In this document: one piece after another, positions 45,878 through 55,257 of the stretch | Numbering within the stretch: the first letter of the stretch is position 1 | Layout: the number at the start of each line of letters is the position of its first letter | NCBI GenBank assembly: GCA_028285545.1 | Contig: JANQPA010000100.1 | Location: forward strand, 186,001-250,000 | DNA length: 64,000 nucleotides | Direction of reading: 5' to 3' | Source of the DNA: Saprospiraceae bacterium | Lineage (GTDB): Bacteria > Bacteroidota > Bacteroidia > Chitinophagales > Saprospiraceae | The notes under the pieces: generated by a model | What the model was told of the DNA's origin: nothing | The model's database searches: none | Seen by the model: the letters and a program-made list of their open reading frames with translations, nothing else | Position numbers and translations under genes: made by a program

Positions 45878-47107
45878 ATGCGTTTAATCATCTTTATCAT
45901 CATTTTCTTACTTATTGAATGGTACATTTTTTCCGCCTTAAAAGTTTTGGTTGAAGGATATTCTCCCATAATGAGACGCGGTTTTTCTATCATTTATTGG
46001 ATGATAAGTCTGGGATTTATCGGCTTTTTATTTTATTTAAGTTTAAGAGGCGAAAGAACGGTACAGAACTCTCCATTGATATATGTACAAAGCCTTTTTA
46101 TGATATATTTTCTTTCCAAGGTCTTTATACTTCTATTTTTAGTAATTGACGATTTCCGCCGCTTGTTGACAAATTGGCTATCTAGGGGAGCTTCAGATGC
46201 TGTGACCAGAAGCCCGAGATCCAAGTTTTTACTTAAACTAGGAGTCATCATGGCATCATTACCCTTTTTCACTTTATTGTATGGAAAAATCATGAATACC
46301 TTTCGCTTTAAGGTCAGGAATACCAAAATTCCTATTACAGGTTTACCTGAAGATCTAGAGGGATTTAAGATTGTCCAGATATCAGATATACATTCGGGCA
46401 GTTTTGTTTATAAAGATCCATTAATAAGGGCAGTGAATCTTATCAATGCCCAAAAACCTGATCTTGTATTATTCACTGGAGATTTGGTTAACAATACAGC
46501 AGATGAAGTGGAAGGATTTATGGATGTTTTAGATAAAATAGAGTCAAAGCAAGGCGTTTTTTCGGTTTTGGGCAATCACGACTACGGCGATTATGTTGAT
46601 TGGCCTGATCAAGCCTCTAAAAAAGCCAATCTGGATCGTTTAAAAAACATTCATCGCAATCTGGGATGGAATTTGCTGTTAAACTCAAATAGTCTACTTT
46701 CTATTGGTTCGTCGATTCTGGCTGTTATCGGTGTAGAAAATTATTCTGTTTATGATCGATTTCCTACTTATGGAAAACTGAGTACAGCCTATGAAGGCAC
46801 GGATAAGGCAGACTTTCGACTATTGATGTCACATGATCCATCGCATTGGGAAGATGAGGTAACTTCTCAATTCAAGAAAATTCACCTGACCTGTTCAGGA
46901 CATACTCATGGAATGCAATTTGGAGTAGAGATACCTGGTTGGATAAAGTGGAGTCCGGTCAAATTAATGTATAAGCAATGGGCAGGCCTTTATCAAAATG
47001 CGGATCAATATTTGTACGTAAACAGAGGCTTGGGATTTATTGGCTATGCAGGGCGGGTAGGAATTTTGCCAGAAATAAGTGTTTTAGAATTGACCAAAAA
47101 AGTATAA
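45878..47107 (+). CDS. membrane-bound metallophosphoesterase
   Basis: A 409-residue protein with about four N-terminal spans (residues 1-140). A calcineurin-like domain follows with the metal motifs SDIHSGSF (about 170), FTGDLVNNTADE (about 205), LGNHDYGDY (about 235) and CSGHTHGMQFG (about 350). YaeI-like relatives hydrolyse lipid-linked or nucleotide phosphates at the membrane; the substrate is unknown. The start codon is 16 bases after repeat copy C. Confidence 0.87.
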   Translation: MRLIIFIIIFLLIEWYIFSALKVLVEGYSPIMRRGFSIIYWMISLGFIGFLFYLSLRGERTVQNSPLIYVQSLFMIYFLSKVFILLFLVIDDFRRLLTNWLSRGASDAVTRSPRSKFLLKLGVIMASLPFFTLLYGKIMNTFRFKVRNTKIPITGLPEDLEGFKIVQISDIHSGSFVYKDPLIRAVNLINAQKPDLVLFTGDLVNNTADEVEGFMDVLDKIESKQGVFSVLGNHDYGDYVDWPDQASKKANLDRLKNIHRNLGWNLLLNSNSLLSIGSSILAVIGVENYSVYDRFPTYGKLSTAYEGTDKADFRLLMSHDPSHWEDEVTSQFKKIHLTCSGHTHGMQFGVEIPGWIKWSPVKLMYKQWAGLYQNADQYLYVNRGLGFIGYAGRVGILPEISVLELTKKV

Positions 47108-47158
47108 GATGGATTCTGTTACTATTGACAGAATCCACCAAGTCAGGTTTGTTCAAGT

Positions 47159-47680
47159 TTATTTAGGCAAAACAACTTTATTTACAACATGTATTACTCC
47201 ATTAGATCCTTTCAAATCGGTAGCTGTGACCTCAGAAGCATTTCCATTTTCATCCTTCAAGAACACCTTTCCTTCGTCAATATAGGCTGTTAATTTACCA
47301 CCCTGAACAGTGGTAACAGTAGCTTCTCCTTTTCCAGCTTTGATGGCTGCTACTACATCTTTGGCTTCCAACTTACCAGAAACTACATGATAGGTCAATA
47401 CAGCCTGAAGTTTCTCTTTGTTTTCTGGCTTCAAAAGTGTCGATACCGTTCCATCTGGTAATAAATCAAAAGCTGCGTTAGTAGGTGCAAAAATAGTAAA
47501 GGGTCCGTCGGATTTCAATGTCTCTACAAGGTCTGCTGCTTTAACAGCGGCAACCAGGGTTGTGTGATCCTCAGATCCAATAGCAATATCAACTACATCT
47601 TTTTTTGCTTTCCAGGATTGAGCATTCAAAGATAAAGAACCAAAAAGAACAACAGCAAGGATGAAAAATAATTGTTTCAT
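47159..47680 (-). CDS. secreted fasciclin-domain protein
   Basis: A 173-residue protein with a signal peptide ending in LSLNAQS and one FAS1 domain. Its hallmark stretches are GPFTIFAPTNAAFDLLPDG and VLTYHVVSGKLEAKDVV with a final GVIHVVNKVVLPK. FAS1 proteins are surface or periplasmic adhesion-type proteins. It is divergent from an ECF sigma factor and RskA-like anti-sigma factor pair. In mycobacteria, SigK/RskA control the FAS1 proteins MPT70 and MPT83, so regulation by its neighbours is likely. Confidence 0.93.
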   Translation of the reverse strand: MKQLFFILAVVLFGSLSLNAQSWKAKKDVVDIAIGSEDHTTLVAAVKAADLVETLKSDGPFTIFAPTNAAFDLLPDGTVSTLLKPENKEKLQAVLTYHVVSGKLEAKDVVAAIKAGKGEATVTTVQGGKLTAYIDEGKVFLKDENGNASEVTATDLKGSNGVIHVVNKVVLPK

Positions 47681-47854
47681 TTTTTAAAAATTTTATTGTT
47701 TAGTTTACTAATACACGCCATACTTACGAGGGGTTTTTCTTTTTGGATCACCGGTTTTCAAATTTTTATAAATTTTTTTTTTCTAAACCTTTCAAGAAAA
47801 TACTTGTTTTGCTATCAAATTTAATGATGGGGCCCCTTAATCGGGGTTTACTAA

Positions 47855-47862
47855 TAACTTTG
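47855..47862 (+). promoter_or_regulatory. candidate -7 box of the sigma factor gene
   Basis: TAACTTTG matches TAnnTTTG. Transcription would start near 47868, at the first possible ATG (47870). This argues for the second ATG, at 47903, as the start. A GGGGCCCC palindrome lies 25 bases upstream. Confidence 0.5.
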
Positions 47863-47902
47863 ATAACCAATGTTGCCCACAGCACCCAAATACAATGAGA
47901 CA

Positions 47903-48472
47903 ATGAATTCAACCGACTTGGTAAATGGTCTAAAGAATGGGGACAAAAAAATCATAGACCTATTATATGATCAATATGCGGGAGCATTATACGGCATCAT
48001 CATTAAAATTGTTAAAAATGAAGAACTGGCTGAAGATGTATTACAAGATAGCTTTATAAAAATTTGGAAGAATGGCCCCAAGTTTAATGCTTCAAAAGGA
48101 AGCCTTTTTACATGGATGCTTAATATTTCAAGAAATACAGCTATCGATAAAACAAGGTCTTCCCATTATCGCCAGCTGGAATCTAAGCAGAAAATAGATT
48201 TTCAAATAACAAACCACCTAAATTGGAGTTATACTCCCAAGACAGAGCACATAGGCCTAAATAAGGTGGTTAATGGACTAGATGATAAGTACAGAGAAAT
48301 TATTGATCTCATATACTTTCAAGGTTTTACCCAACAAGAGGTACATGAGCACTTAAACATCCCTTTGGGAACCGTTAAATCCAGATTGAGAATTGGATTA
48401 AGGGAGTTACGCACTTTTTTCAGTGTACAAAGGGTTAGCATCATAGTCCTGTTAATCGGCCTTTTAGGATAA
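47903..48472 (+). CDS. ECF-type RNA polymerase sigma factor, SigK-like
   Basis: A 189-residue sigma factor. Region 2 includes LLYDQYAGALYGIIIKIV and AEDVLQDSFIKIWKN with GSLFTWMLNISRNTAID. Region 4 includes GLDDKYREIIDLIYFQGFTQQEVHEHLNIPLGTVKSRLR-type helix-turn-helix features. The end VSIIVLLIGLLG is hydrophobic. The start at 47903 (MNSTDLVNGLKNG) matches where relatives begin; the ATG at 47870 would coincide with the transcription start. The RskA-like gene 36 bases downstream should encode its anti-sigma factor. Confidence 0.9.
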   Translation: MNSTDLVNGLKNGDKKIIDLLYDQYAGALYGIIIKIVKNEELAEDVLQDSFIKIWKNGPKFNASKGSLFTWMLNISRNTAIDKTRSSHYRQLESKQKIDFQITNHLNWSYTPKTEHIGLNKVVNGLDDKYREIIDLIYFQGFTQQEVHEHLNIPLGTVKSRLRIGLRELRTFFSVQRVSIIVLLIGLLG

Positions 48473-48508
48473 ACAAATTAAAACATTTAGCTTGGAAATA
48501 CGATAAGG

Positions 48509-49276
48509 ATGAACAAGGATCAATTTTTAAATACCGGCTTACTTGAACAATACGCATTGGGACTTACAGATGAAAATGAAAATCTGGAAGTAGAAAAATA
48601 TTTAAATGCCTTTCCTGAGTTAAAAAAAGAAGTAGACGAAATCCGAAATGCTGTTGAGCAATATGCAATCCAGCAAGCAATTCCTCCTCACCCCAGAGTT
48701 AAAGCCAATATTATGGCTGGAATCGATGAATTACAAGGCAGCAAGCCTTCAGGGGGTAGAGCAGGCTCATCTAACAACTGGATGAAAGCATTATTAATTT
48801 TGGGCTTTGCAGGTATTTTTGGTCTGTTATTCTTATACACCCAAAAAAATGCTCAAAACCAAGATTTAAAGCGAGAATTTGCTGAGCTCCAGATAGCCTG
48901 CGATCAACAAAATGAACGAATCCAAGCTAATCAACTGGAATTCCTTTTTATGAAACACAGGTATACCCAAAAGGTAATTTTGGCAAGTTCTAATCCCAGT
49001 TCCCATACAAAAGCCGTAGCTTTTTGGAACCCAAATGAGAAAAAGGGTTTGGTTAGCCTTGGCAGCCTGCCAGAGCTCCCCGAGGATCAGCAATATCAAA
49101 TTTGGGCTGATGTCGATCATGTGATGATAAGTGTAGGGCTCTTGGAAAATGATTACGATGGTTTGCAGGATATAGCATATTTGGCTGAGGCCGAATCCCT
49201 AAACATCACCATTGAACCTCTTGGTGGTAGCACAGCTCCAACAGTTGAAAAGCTGGTTGTTTCCGGCTTATTATAA
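48509..49276 (+). CDS. RskA-family anti-sigma factor
   Basis: A 255-residue protein with an N-terminal anti-sigma domain (LEQYALGLTDENENLEVE, about 10-27), a hinge, one membrane span (about 91-110, ALLILGFAGIFGLLFLY), a short coiled-coil and an outer domain with the RskA pattern KAVAFWNPNEKKGLVSLGSLPELPEDQQYQIWADV. It would hold the upstream sigma factor inactive at the membrane until proteolysis releases it. Paired with the preceding gene in an operon. Confidence 0.9.
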   Translation: MNKDQFLNTGLLEQYALGLTDENENLEVEKYLNAFPELKKEVDEIRNAVEQYAIQQAIPPHPRVKANIMAGIDELQGSKPSGGRAGSSNNWMKALLILGFAGIFGLLFLYTQKNAQNQDLKREFAELQIACDQQNERIQANQLEFLFMKHRYTQKVILASSNPSSHTKAVAFWNPNEKKGLVSLGSLPELPEDQQYQIWADVDHVMISVGLLENDYDGLQDIAYLAEAESLNITIEPLGGSTAPTVEKLVVSGLL

Positions 49277-49579
49277 CCCATTCCTCTTTTTTTTATAGAT
49301 TGAAAAAAAATATTCCTGATTTATTGGGTAAAAAAAAATATTTTTTGCATTTTTGAGATGTTCGTTAATTAAACGAGAACATATCCTTTTCTTACATCCC
49401 TTTCAAACATATCTAATTTTTCGGCACGATTTTTGCCTTTTACCCTATTAGGCTATAACGCTTTTTTGATCCTGGTTATGAATTCTACAATCCTCCCATG
49501 GACAGAACCTGAAAATTTAAAACTGTTCGACATTAAGTATTCATAATTTTTATTTAATCACGCTAAAAGGAAATTGAAC

Positions 49580-49681
49580 ATGCTTGTCTTGGGAATTATT
49601 TTAGGTGCATTTATTATTGGAAGGGGAATTATTGCAACCTCAAGCTTACTAACAGAAAAAGGGGGGAGCCGTCGATGGTAA
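49580..49681 (+). CDS. possible 33-residue membrane peptide
   Basis: ATG at 49580 to TAA at 49681. The first 16 residues, MLVLGIILGAFIIGRG, form a hydrophobic helix, and the tail TEKGGSRRW is polar and basic. It lies in the 800-base gap after the anti-sigma gene with no clear promoter. A small membrane protein is possible, but coding is unproven. Confidence 0.3.
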   Translation: MLVLGIILGAFIIGRGIIATSSLLTEKGGSRRW

Positions 49682-49764
49682 ACCCTTAGGTAAGCAAAGC
49701 CGTTTAAACTTGTAATCTTGTGACAGGATCTTTTCCCCCCAGGTCCGTAAATAAGTCACGTTCG

Positions 49765-49928
49765 TCTCTGGAAATGGATTAGTACTAAAGGTTATATCTC
49801 TTAATTTCAGCTATCTACATACCTACCCATAACTGCATACAATCCGAAACGCAGATATAATCATTAAAGTCCTAATCCCCAGAGATGAAACAAACAAGCC
49901 CCGGTCAACAATTGTTAGCCGGGGCTTT
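49765..49928 (+). ncRNA. candidate structured RNA with 6S-like architecture
   Basis: A 14-bp closing stem pairs TCTCTGG (49765-49771) plus GGATTAG (49776-49782) with CTAATCCCCAGAGA (49872-49885), with one four-base bulge. An internal loop of about 9 by 11 bases follows, then an 8-bp stem (49792-49799 with 49853-49860) and a 53-base terminal region. A strong terminator directly follows. A TAATCTTG near 49713 resembles a -7 box. A rod with internal loop is the layout of 6S RNA, which binds RNA polymerase, but I cannot confirm that family from sequence. Confidence 0.45.
49896..49928 (+). terminator. Rho-independent terminator of the plus-strand unit before lepA
   Basis: AAGCCCCGG at 49896-49904 pairs with CCGGGGCTT near 49919-49927, around a 14-base loop, followed by TTATTTTT. 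There is no protein gene close upstream, so it must end either the anti-sigma transcript or a small RNA. Confidence 0.85.
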
Positions 49929-49949
49929 ATTTTTGCAATCTTTAAATGA

Positions 49950-49985
49950 CAAATGGTTTGCTGCTGATTGGCGGCAAACCATTTG
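49950..49985 (-). terminator. terminator of lepA
   Basis: CAAATGGTTTGC at 49950-49961 pairs with its complement at 49974-49985. Read on the minus strand it lies 87 bases after the lepA stop codon. The T-run is weak, so it may only stabilise the transcript end. Confidence 0.65.
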
Positions 49986-50072
49986 CGTTTTATAGAAACA
50001 GGAATCTTCCCTTAATTTTTAGTTCAGCCTTCCGAATAGTGTAGGTTCTTTAATTATCACTATAATAAAATA

Positions 50073-51863
50073 TTAGTCTAACTTAAGAACATCCAGGAAA
50101 GTTTTTTGTGGAACTTCTACATTTCCAATTTGTCTCATTTTCTTTTTCCCTTTTTTCTGCTTTTCCAGTAATTTTCTTTTCCGGGAAATATCACCACCAT
50201 AACATTTAGCCGTAACATCTTTTCTTAAGGCTGAAATGGTTTCACGAGCAATAATTTTGGCCCCCACGGCAGCCTGAATAGCAATTACAAATTGCTGACG
50301 AGGCAGTAATTCCTTAAGGCGTTTACAGATTTTACGCCCAAAAGAAGCTGCCTTATCTCTATGGACAAGTGCAGAAAGAGCATCCACAGGTTCTCCATTG
50401 AGTCGGATATCTAGTTTTATCAAATCTGAGGCTCTATAATCCTTTGGAGAGTAATCAAAAGAAGCATAGCCTCGAGAGATAGATTTTAAGCGATCATAAA
50501 AATCAAAGACAATTTCTGCAAGTGGAAGCTCGAAGGTTAGTTCTACCCTATCGATGGTTAAATAATCCTGGCGAATCAAATGCCCTCTTTTTTCCATACA
50601 CAGGGTCATAATGCTCCCAATATATTCCGGCTTGGTAATAATTTGCGCGGAAATGTAAGGTTCTTCAACACGGTCTAAAAGTGTAGGATCTGGAAGATCA
50701 GATGGGGTGCGTACCCATAAATCTTCTCCTTTCTTAGTATATGCCCGATAGGATACGTTTGGTACCGTGGTAATCACATCCTGATCAAATTCACGAGAAA
50801 GACGCTCCTGAATAATCTCTAAATGCAGCATTCCCAGGAATCCACACCTAAAACCAAAACCAAGAGCTACAGAAGTCTCAGGTTCGAAAACGAGAGAAGC
50901 ATCATTTAACTGAAGTTTTTCAAGGCTTTCTCTTAGATCCTCAAAATCATCATTATCAATGGGAAAAATTCCAGCAAAAACCATTGGCTTTACATCCTCA
51001 AAACCAAGGATTGGCTCATTACTTGGATTTTGCATCAAGGTAATGGTGTCACCCACCTTTACTTCTTTAGAATTTTTAATTCCTGTAATAACATAGCCCA
51101 CATTGCCAGCCGTAAGCTCTTCCTTAGGTTCCTGATTCAAACGCAAGACACCAATTTCATCAGCCTGGTAATCCCTGCCAGTTGCCATAAATTGGATTTT
51201 ATCGCCTTTTTTCAAGCTCCCGTTTAGAATTCGAAAATAAGCGATCACACCACGATAGGCATTAAAAATGGAGTCAAATATTAGGGCTTGCAAAGGCTCT
51301 TCAGAATTGCCCTCTGGAGCAGGGATTTTATCAACAATAGCCGAAAGGATATCTTCAACTCCCTGTCCTGTTTTTCCACTTGCCAGAATAATATCTTCCA
51401 ATTCACAGCCCAATAAATCCAAAACCTGCTCAGAGACATCATCAATCATGGCACTCTCCATATCAATTTTATTTAAAATTGGTATGATCTCCAGATCATG
51501 CTCAATAGCAAGATATAAGTTCGAGATGGTTTGGGCCTGAATTCCCTGGGAAGCATCTACTAATAATAAGGCTCCCTCACAGGCTGCAATAGATCGCGAA
51601 ACCTCGTAAGAGAAGTCTACATGACCAGGAGTGTCGATCAAATTGAAAGTATAGGTCTCTCCATCAGTGTGATTATAATACATCTGTATGGCGTGACTTT
51701 TTATGGTAATTCCCCTTTCCCGCTCTAAATCCATATTGTCAAGGGCCTGATCCTGCATTTCCCGCTCAGAAATAGTACTCGTGTACTCCAACAAGCGATC
51801 TGAGAGTGTACTCTTTCCATGATCAATATGGGCAATAACACAAAAATTTCTAATATGCTTCAT
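50073..51863 (-). CDS. lepA: elongation factor 4 (LepA)
   Basis: A 596-residue translational GTPase. It has AHIDHGKST (11-19), DTPGHVDF and NKID for nucleotide binding, and the LepA-specific C-terminal basic tail ([23 protein letters not shown]). It acts on ribosomes under ionic stress or during initiation and promotes back-translocation. The gene is divergent from the following lipoprotein and appears to be transcribed alone. Confidence 0.97.
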   Translation of the reverse strand: MKHIRNFCVIAHIDHGKSTLSDRLLEYTSTISEREMQDQALDNMDLERERGITIKSHAIQMYYNHTDGETYTFNLIDTPGHVDFSYEVSRSIAACEGALLLVDASQGIQAQTISNLYLAIEHDLEIIPILNKIDMESAMIDDVSEQVLDLLGCELEDIILASGKTGQGVEDILSAIVDKIPAPEGNSEEPLQALIFDSIFNAYRGVIAYFRILNGSLKKGDKIQFMATGRDYQADEIGVLRLNQEPKEELTAGNVGYVITGIKNSKEVKVGDTITLMQNPSNEPILGFEDVKPMVFAGIFPIDNDDFEDLRESLEKLQLNDASLVFEPETSVALGFGFRCGFLGMLHLEIIQERLSREFDQDVITTVPNVSYRAYTKKGEDLWVRTPSDLPDPTLLDRVEEPYISAQIITKPEYIGSIMTLCMEKRGHLIRQDYLTIDRVELTFELPLAEIVFDFYDRLKSISRGYASFDYSPKDYRASDLIKLDIRLNGEPVDALSALVHRDKAASFGRKICKRLKELLPRQQFVIAIQAAVGAKIIARETISALRKDVTAKCYGGDISRKRKLLEKQKKGKKKMRQIGNVEVPQKTFLDVLKLD

Positions 51864-52340
51864 GAACGTTTACTTAATTCGCTAACACAAAGATTGTCAA
51901 TTCCTCTGATCCCTACTATACTATTTGCAGATTTCTCTCCAATTTAAGAAATGGTCTCTTGAATTAAACGACAAAGAAAGCAAATAGTTAGCTGGATTTG
52001 TAAAAGTATTTCAATTTTAAAACAGACTGCAAAAGTACTTAATCTTTTGGCACTCTTTTTATTCGACTTTAATACTTTTTACTTTTAAAGTAAGAATTTT
52101 AATTTTTCTTCCTTTTATTCAAAATATTAGAGTGAATTATTTGCGATTTTGTCAAAAAATTTTGATAATATATTAAACAGGAAGGGTTCATCAATTCGAA
52201 TCTGATAATTATTACCTAATTGCATTGAAATTTAGATAATTTTGCCATTCCTAAAATTTAATCTAAAATAGAGGCAGCTTTTTATCTAAACGCCCGTTTA
52301 AATATTAGATAATTGAGAATTATTGTTAAGATATTCAGAC
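51864..52340. other. divergent intergenic region with one candidate promoter
   Basis: A 477-base AT-rich stretch between lepA and a lipoprotein gene. TAATTTTG at 52237-52244 matches TAnnTTTG and may serve the lipoprotein, about 97 bases downstream. No hairpin of note, repeat or open frame was seen. Confidence 0.5.
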
Positions 52341-53123
52341 ATGATTAAAAAAGGGCAATTCCTTCTATTTTTTATTTTGCTTTTGTCTTCTTGCGAGTTG
52401 GCAAAAGTAGGCGACCCCATTATAGTAGTAGACGTCGAAGATGAATTTTACATTGATTGGAGGGAATCTCTTTCCGAAACACAACGTTCCTTAAATTTTA
52501 TGATCAGGACAATAAAAGAAGAACAATGCCCTGATGCCACCATTTCTTATAATCTGCAACAATATAGTCTGGGGTTCAAGATCTCCCTCAATGATATTAA
52601 TTCTGATAATAATTGTAGTCAAAAAAATGCGCCTGCTAATGTTGAAATTCCATTGGGCTACGTGATAAAGGCTACTCATCAGATGGAAATTGATCTCAAA
52701 AACTCTGTTTCCAATGAGGGCGTTCTAATTGCCAATTCTGACTCTTATTCTCTTAACATGCGGACAGACGATGGAATTAATATCTTAAATAAGGTCCTTT
52801 ATAGAGTTCCTCAAAACGCCGTCTGGGGTTATATTAATTATAGCCAAATAGAAGAAGAATCTATTGCTTTAAATTTACTTGAGGAATTGAAAGAGATGGG
52901 AATTGAACAGGAGTATCTTCCCGGATATTATGGTCATTTTAGAATTGGGATTGGTGGTCAAGTAGCCTTAGTAGATCAACCCATTTCTTCCAGGCTAAAA
53001 ACTTTTCTATTCACCATCCCAAACCAAAGAGAAGCCTTGATAGAATTATCTGACAAGATAAAATCCCAATACAACGGAGATATAAAACTTATTATGTATG
53101 ACGATAAAGGTTGGGTCTATTAA
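52341..53123 (+). CDS. lipoprotein of unknown function
   Basis: A 260-residue protein. The lipoprotein signal MIKKGQFLLFFILLLSSC (Cys 18) is clear. The ATG at 52341 is chosen over a TTG six codons earlier. The mature part has no repeats or motifs that I recognise; it contains two Cys (in EEQCPDATI and NNCSQKNAP) that could form a disulfide. It stands alone, convergent with the Nudix-type gene. Confidence 0.7.
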   Translation: MIKKGQFLLFFILLLSSCELAKVGDPIIVVDVEDEFYIDWRESLSETQRSLNFMIRTIKEEQCPDATISYNLQQYSLGFKISLNDINSDNNCSQKNAPANVEIPLGYVIKATHQMEIDLKNSVSNEGVLIANSDSYSLNMRTDDGINILNKVLYRVPQNAVWGYINYSQIEEESIALNLLEELKEMGIEQEYLPGYYGHFRIGIGGQVALVDQPISSRLKTFLFTIPNQREALIELSDKIKSQYNGDIKLIMYDDKGWVY

Positions 53124-53179
53124 TGATTAAATACAGGTTTTTGGTGGCTAGCACTGCCAAAAATTACCTTTAACTTTGA

Positions 53180-53929
53180 TTATGTATTAGTTGCAGCAAT
53201 TCTTCTGAACTCCTTTTTTTTACTCTCCTTCAATTCAAAAGAAAATCCTTCAGCAAGAAATTTTTCATATTTCTCTTTGTCAAACTGGTATAGCTTGGCA
53301 GGCCTATGAGCAACCCCTTCCTGCAATTCATCCAAGTCAACAAGAAGATCCATAGAAAGAATCTTTTTCCTGAAATTTCTTTTATCGAGATCAGTTTCAA
53401 GGATAGCTTCATACAGATGTTGTAATTCTGTAAGTGTAAATTTTGGAGGAAGCAACTCAAATCCAACCGGACGTGTTCTAACCACCCACTTCAAGCGTTC
53501 AAAACAAGAATTTAGTATTTCATTATGATCAAAAGCTAAAGACTGCACATCAGAAATACTGTGCCATTTTGCCTTTAGGGCGATGGAAGCTGGTTGGAGG
53601 GTATATCGATTAATTTTTACTAAAGAAAAGTAAGCAACGGTAATTACTCTTCCAAAGGGGTGTCTATTGACTTCGCCAAAAGTTTTAACCTGCTCTAGAT
53701 ATACATTTGATATACCGGTTAATTCTTTAAGCACTCTTTGTGCGGCTGAATCAAGATCTTCATTCGGATATACAAAATATCCAGGCAGAGCCCAATTCCC
53801 TTCATAGGGTTCCTCTCCCCGCTTAATCAAAAGCACTTTTAAATCTCCTTCATCAAATCCAAAAATAACATTATCTACAGTAAATGCGGATTTGAAAAAA
53901 TTATTAAACCCTGTCATTTTGTTTGCCAT
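53180..53929 (-). CDS. Nudix-domain transcriptional regulator (NrtR/AraR-like)
   Basis: A 249-residue protein. A Nudix fold spans about 15-145, but the Nudix box is degenerate: LPGYFVYPNEDLDSAAQRVL-KELTG lacks the REUXEE metal-binding acids. A winged-helix region follows (LTELQHLYEAILETDLDKRNF, about 165-185). This is the layout of the Nudix-related regulators, such as Bacteroidota AraR and NrtR, that bind a sugar nucleotide or NAD derivative and repress genes. The ligand is unknown; neighbours give no clear clue. Confidence 0.83.
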   Translation of the reverse strand: MANKMTGFNNFFKSAFTVDNVIFGFDEGDLKVLLIKRGEEPYEGNWALPGYFVYPNEDLDSAAQRVLKELTGISNVYLEQVKTFGEVNRHPFGRVITVAYFSLVKINRYTLQPASIALKAKWHSISDVQSLAFDHNEILNSCFERLKWVVRTRPVGFELLPPKFTLTELQHLYEAILETDLDKRNFRKKILSMDLLVDLDELQEGVAHRPAKLYQFDKEKYEKFLAEGFSFELKESKKKEFRRIAATNT

Positions 53930-54112
53930 ATAGTTTATTATCTAATTCCCGCTAAAATAGACAATTATATTATTAAATGCAATTTAACAAGATTTACATG
54001 GCAATCACATATTGAAAATATATTTTTATATAATACTGGTAATCAAAAAAATAAACCCTAAACAGTTTTTTTATTCTACCCATAAAATCTTATTGTAATT
54101 TGGACAATATCT

Positions 54113-55078
54113 CTAAAAACCATTAATCCCTAATTGCTCTCTGATCTTCCGGTCTCCTGGCTGGTTTTTAGCCCAATAATCAATCCATTCGGTACTGGTC
54201 CTTTTAGCTACCGTTCGTCTGTTTTTTTTATCAAATGCAGAAGAATAAGTCTCAATCCAACCTTCAATCTGATAAGGCTCTTTTTTTTCAAAAACAATCT
54301 CTAAACTACGATCGAAACCAGGATAGTGGAGTCGATAAACTTGTAATTGCTTTCCAGAGAACTCTTCACCAATATACTCATCCATGCTTGCTTCAGCATC
54401 AACCAATCCAAATGGCTTATGAGCCAATCGAGTATAAAGCGTCCCTGGATACAACCGAATTTTACCTACGGGCAGTGCTTCCGGGTTCATTCTAATACGG
54501 TTGAACAGTTCGTCCTCAAGGATGGCGTCTTCTTCCAAGCTAATATTCTGATCCCCTTCGTTTTCAAAGTAGGAAAGAAGTTGCATTTGAAAACCTCCGC
54601 CCTTATTCTTATTAATTTGCATAAATGCCTGGCCACACCAATCTTGAGCACTCGTAGTGATTTTTTCAGTAAAAGGATATTCTTTCACCTTAGTGGGAGT
54701 AAATACTGAAGTCATAATAGAGTAATCGTATAATCCCGTAGTAAACTTACGAAGTTGGTTATTCTTAAATACCGGAGTAGAATTTGGATTGGAATAATTA
54801 TCATTTTTTACCTGCTTATCTGTGAGGAAATCCTCTGTAACAAAAATCATAATCAATTCTCCGGGGTGGACTCCATTATATCGATTTTGTTCCAAATCGT
54901 ACCGACTAACTTCCGCCTTTCCTTGATACCATATTTTTCCAAGGCCTTCAAATTCACCAAAAACACCTGCTGTAGTGCGGGCATAATCATTTGTGGATTC
55001 CTTTTTTTCTGATTCAGGCTGGTTACTACAAGCAAAAAAACAAATTCCTGCAAAAACAATAAAACATATTTTTTTCAT
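54113..55078 (-). CDS. lipoprotein of unknown function
   Basis: A 321-residue protein. The ATG at 55078 starts a typical lipoprotein signal, MKKICFIVFAGICFFAC (Cys 17); an ATG 25 codons upstream would add unrelated residues. Characteristic stretches are GKAEVSRYDLEQNRYNGVHPG and RLYPGTLYTRLAHKP. Relatives in Bacteroidota are sometimes labelled septum formation inhibitor, but no Maf motif is visible, so that label looks like a copied error. Function unknown. Confidence 0.68.
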   Translation of the reverse strand: MKKICFIVFAGICFFACSNQPESEKKESTNDYARTTAGVFGEFEGLGKIWYQGKAEVSRYDLEQNRYNGVHPGELIMIFVTEDFLTDKQVKNDNYSNPNSTPVFKNNQLRKFTTGLYDYSIMTSVFTPTKVKEYPFTEKITTSAQDWCGQAFMQINKNKGGGFQMQLLSYFENEGDQNISLEEDAILEDELFNRIRMNPEALPVGKIRLYPGTLYTRLAHKPFGLVDAEASMDEYIGEEFSGKQLQVYRLHYPGFDRSLEIVFEKKEPYQIEGWIETYSSAFDKKNRRTVAKRTSTEWIDYWAKNQPGDRKIREQLGINGF

Positions 55079-55257
55079 AATTCTCATCATAAAAACTAGT
55101 GATTGAAAAAATCTGAATAGAGGAGAAACACAGCACCTCTGTTTAATAGACATAGCTATCTAAAGGGTTCCGCTATTTAAGAGCAGAAGCCATAAATTAC
55201 ATAGACAATCGATTTTACTAGCCCAAATTGCAATGCAATAAGGAAGCTATAATTTGG

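Noticed and set aside
49327-49381. Near-palindrome GATGTTCGTTAATTAAACGAGAAC as an operator
   Set aside because: Pairing needs a bulge and there is no related site near the sigma factor or fasciclin gene, so it was not annotated.
49478-49546. A 22-residue frame beginning MNSTILPWTEPENL
   Set aside because: Too short, no promoter or terminator close by, and no recognisable similarity or hydrophobic pattern.
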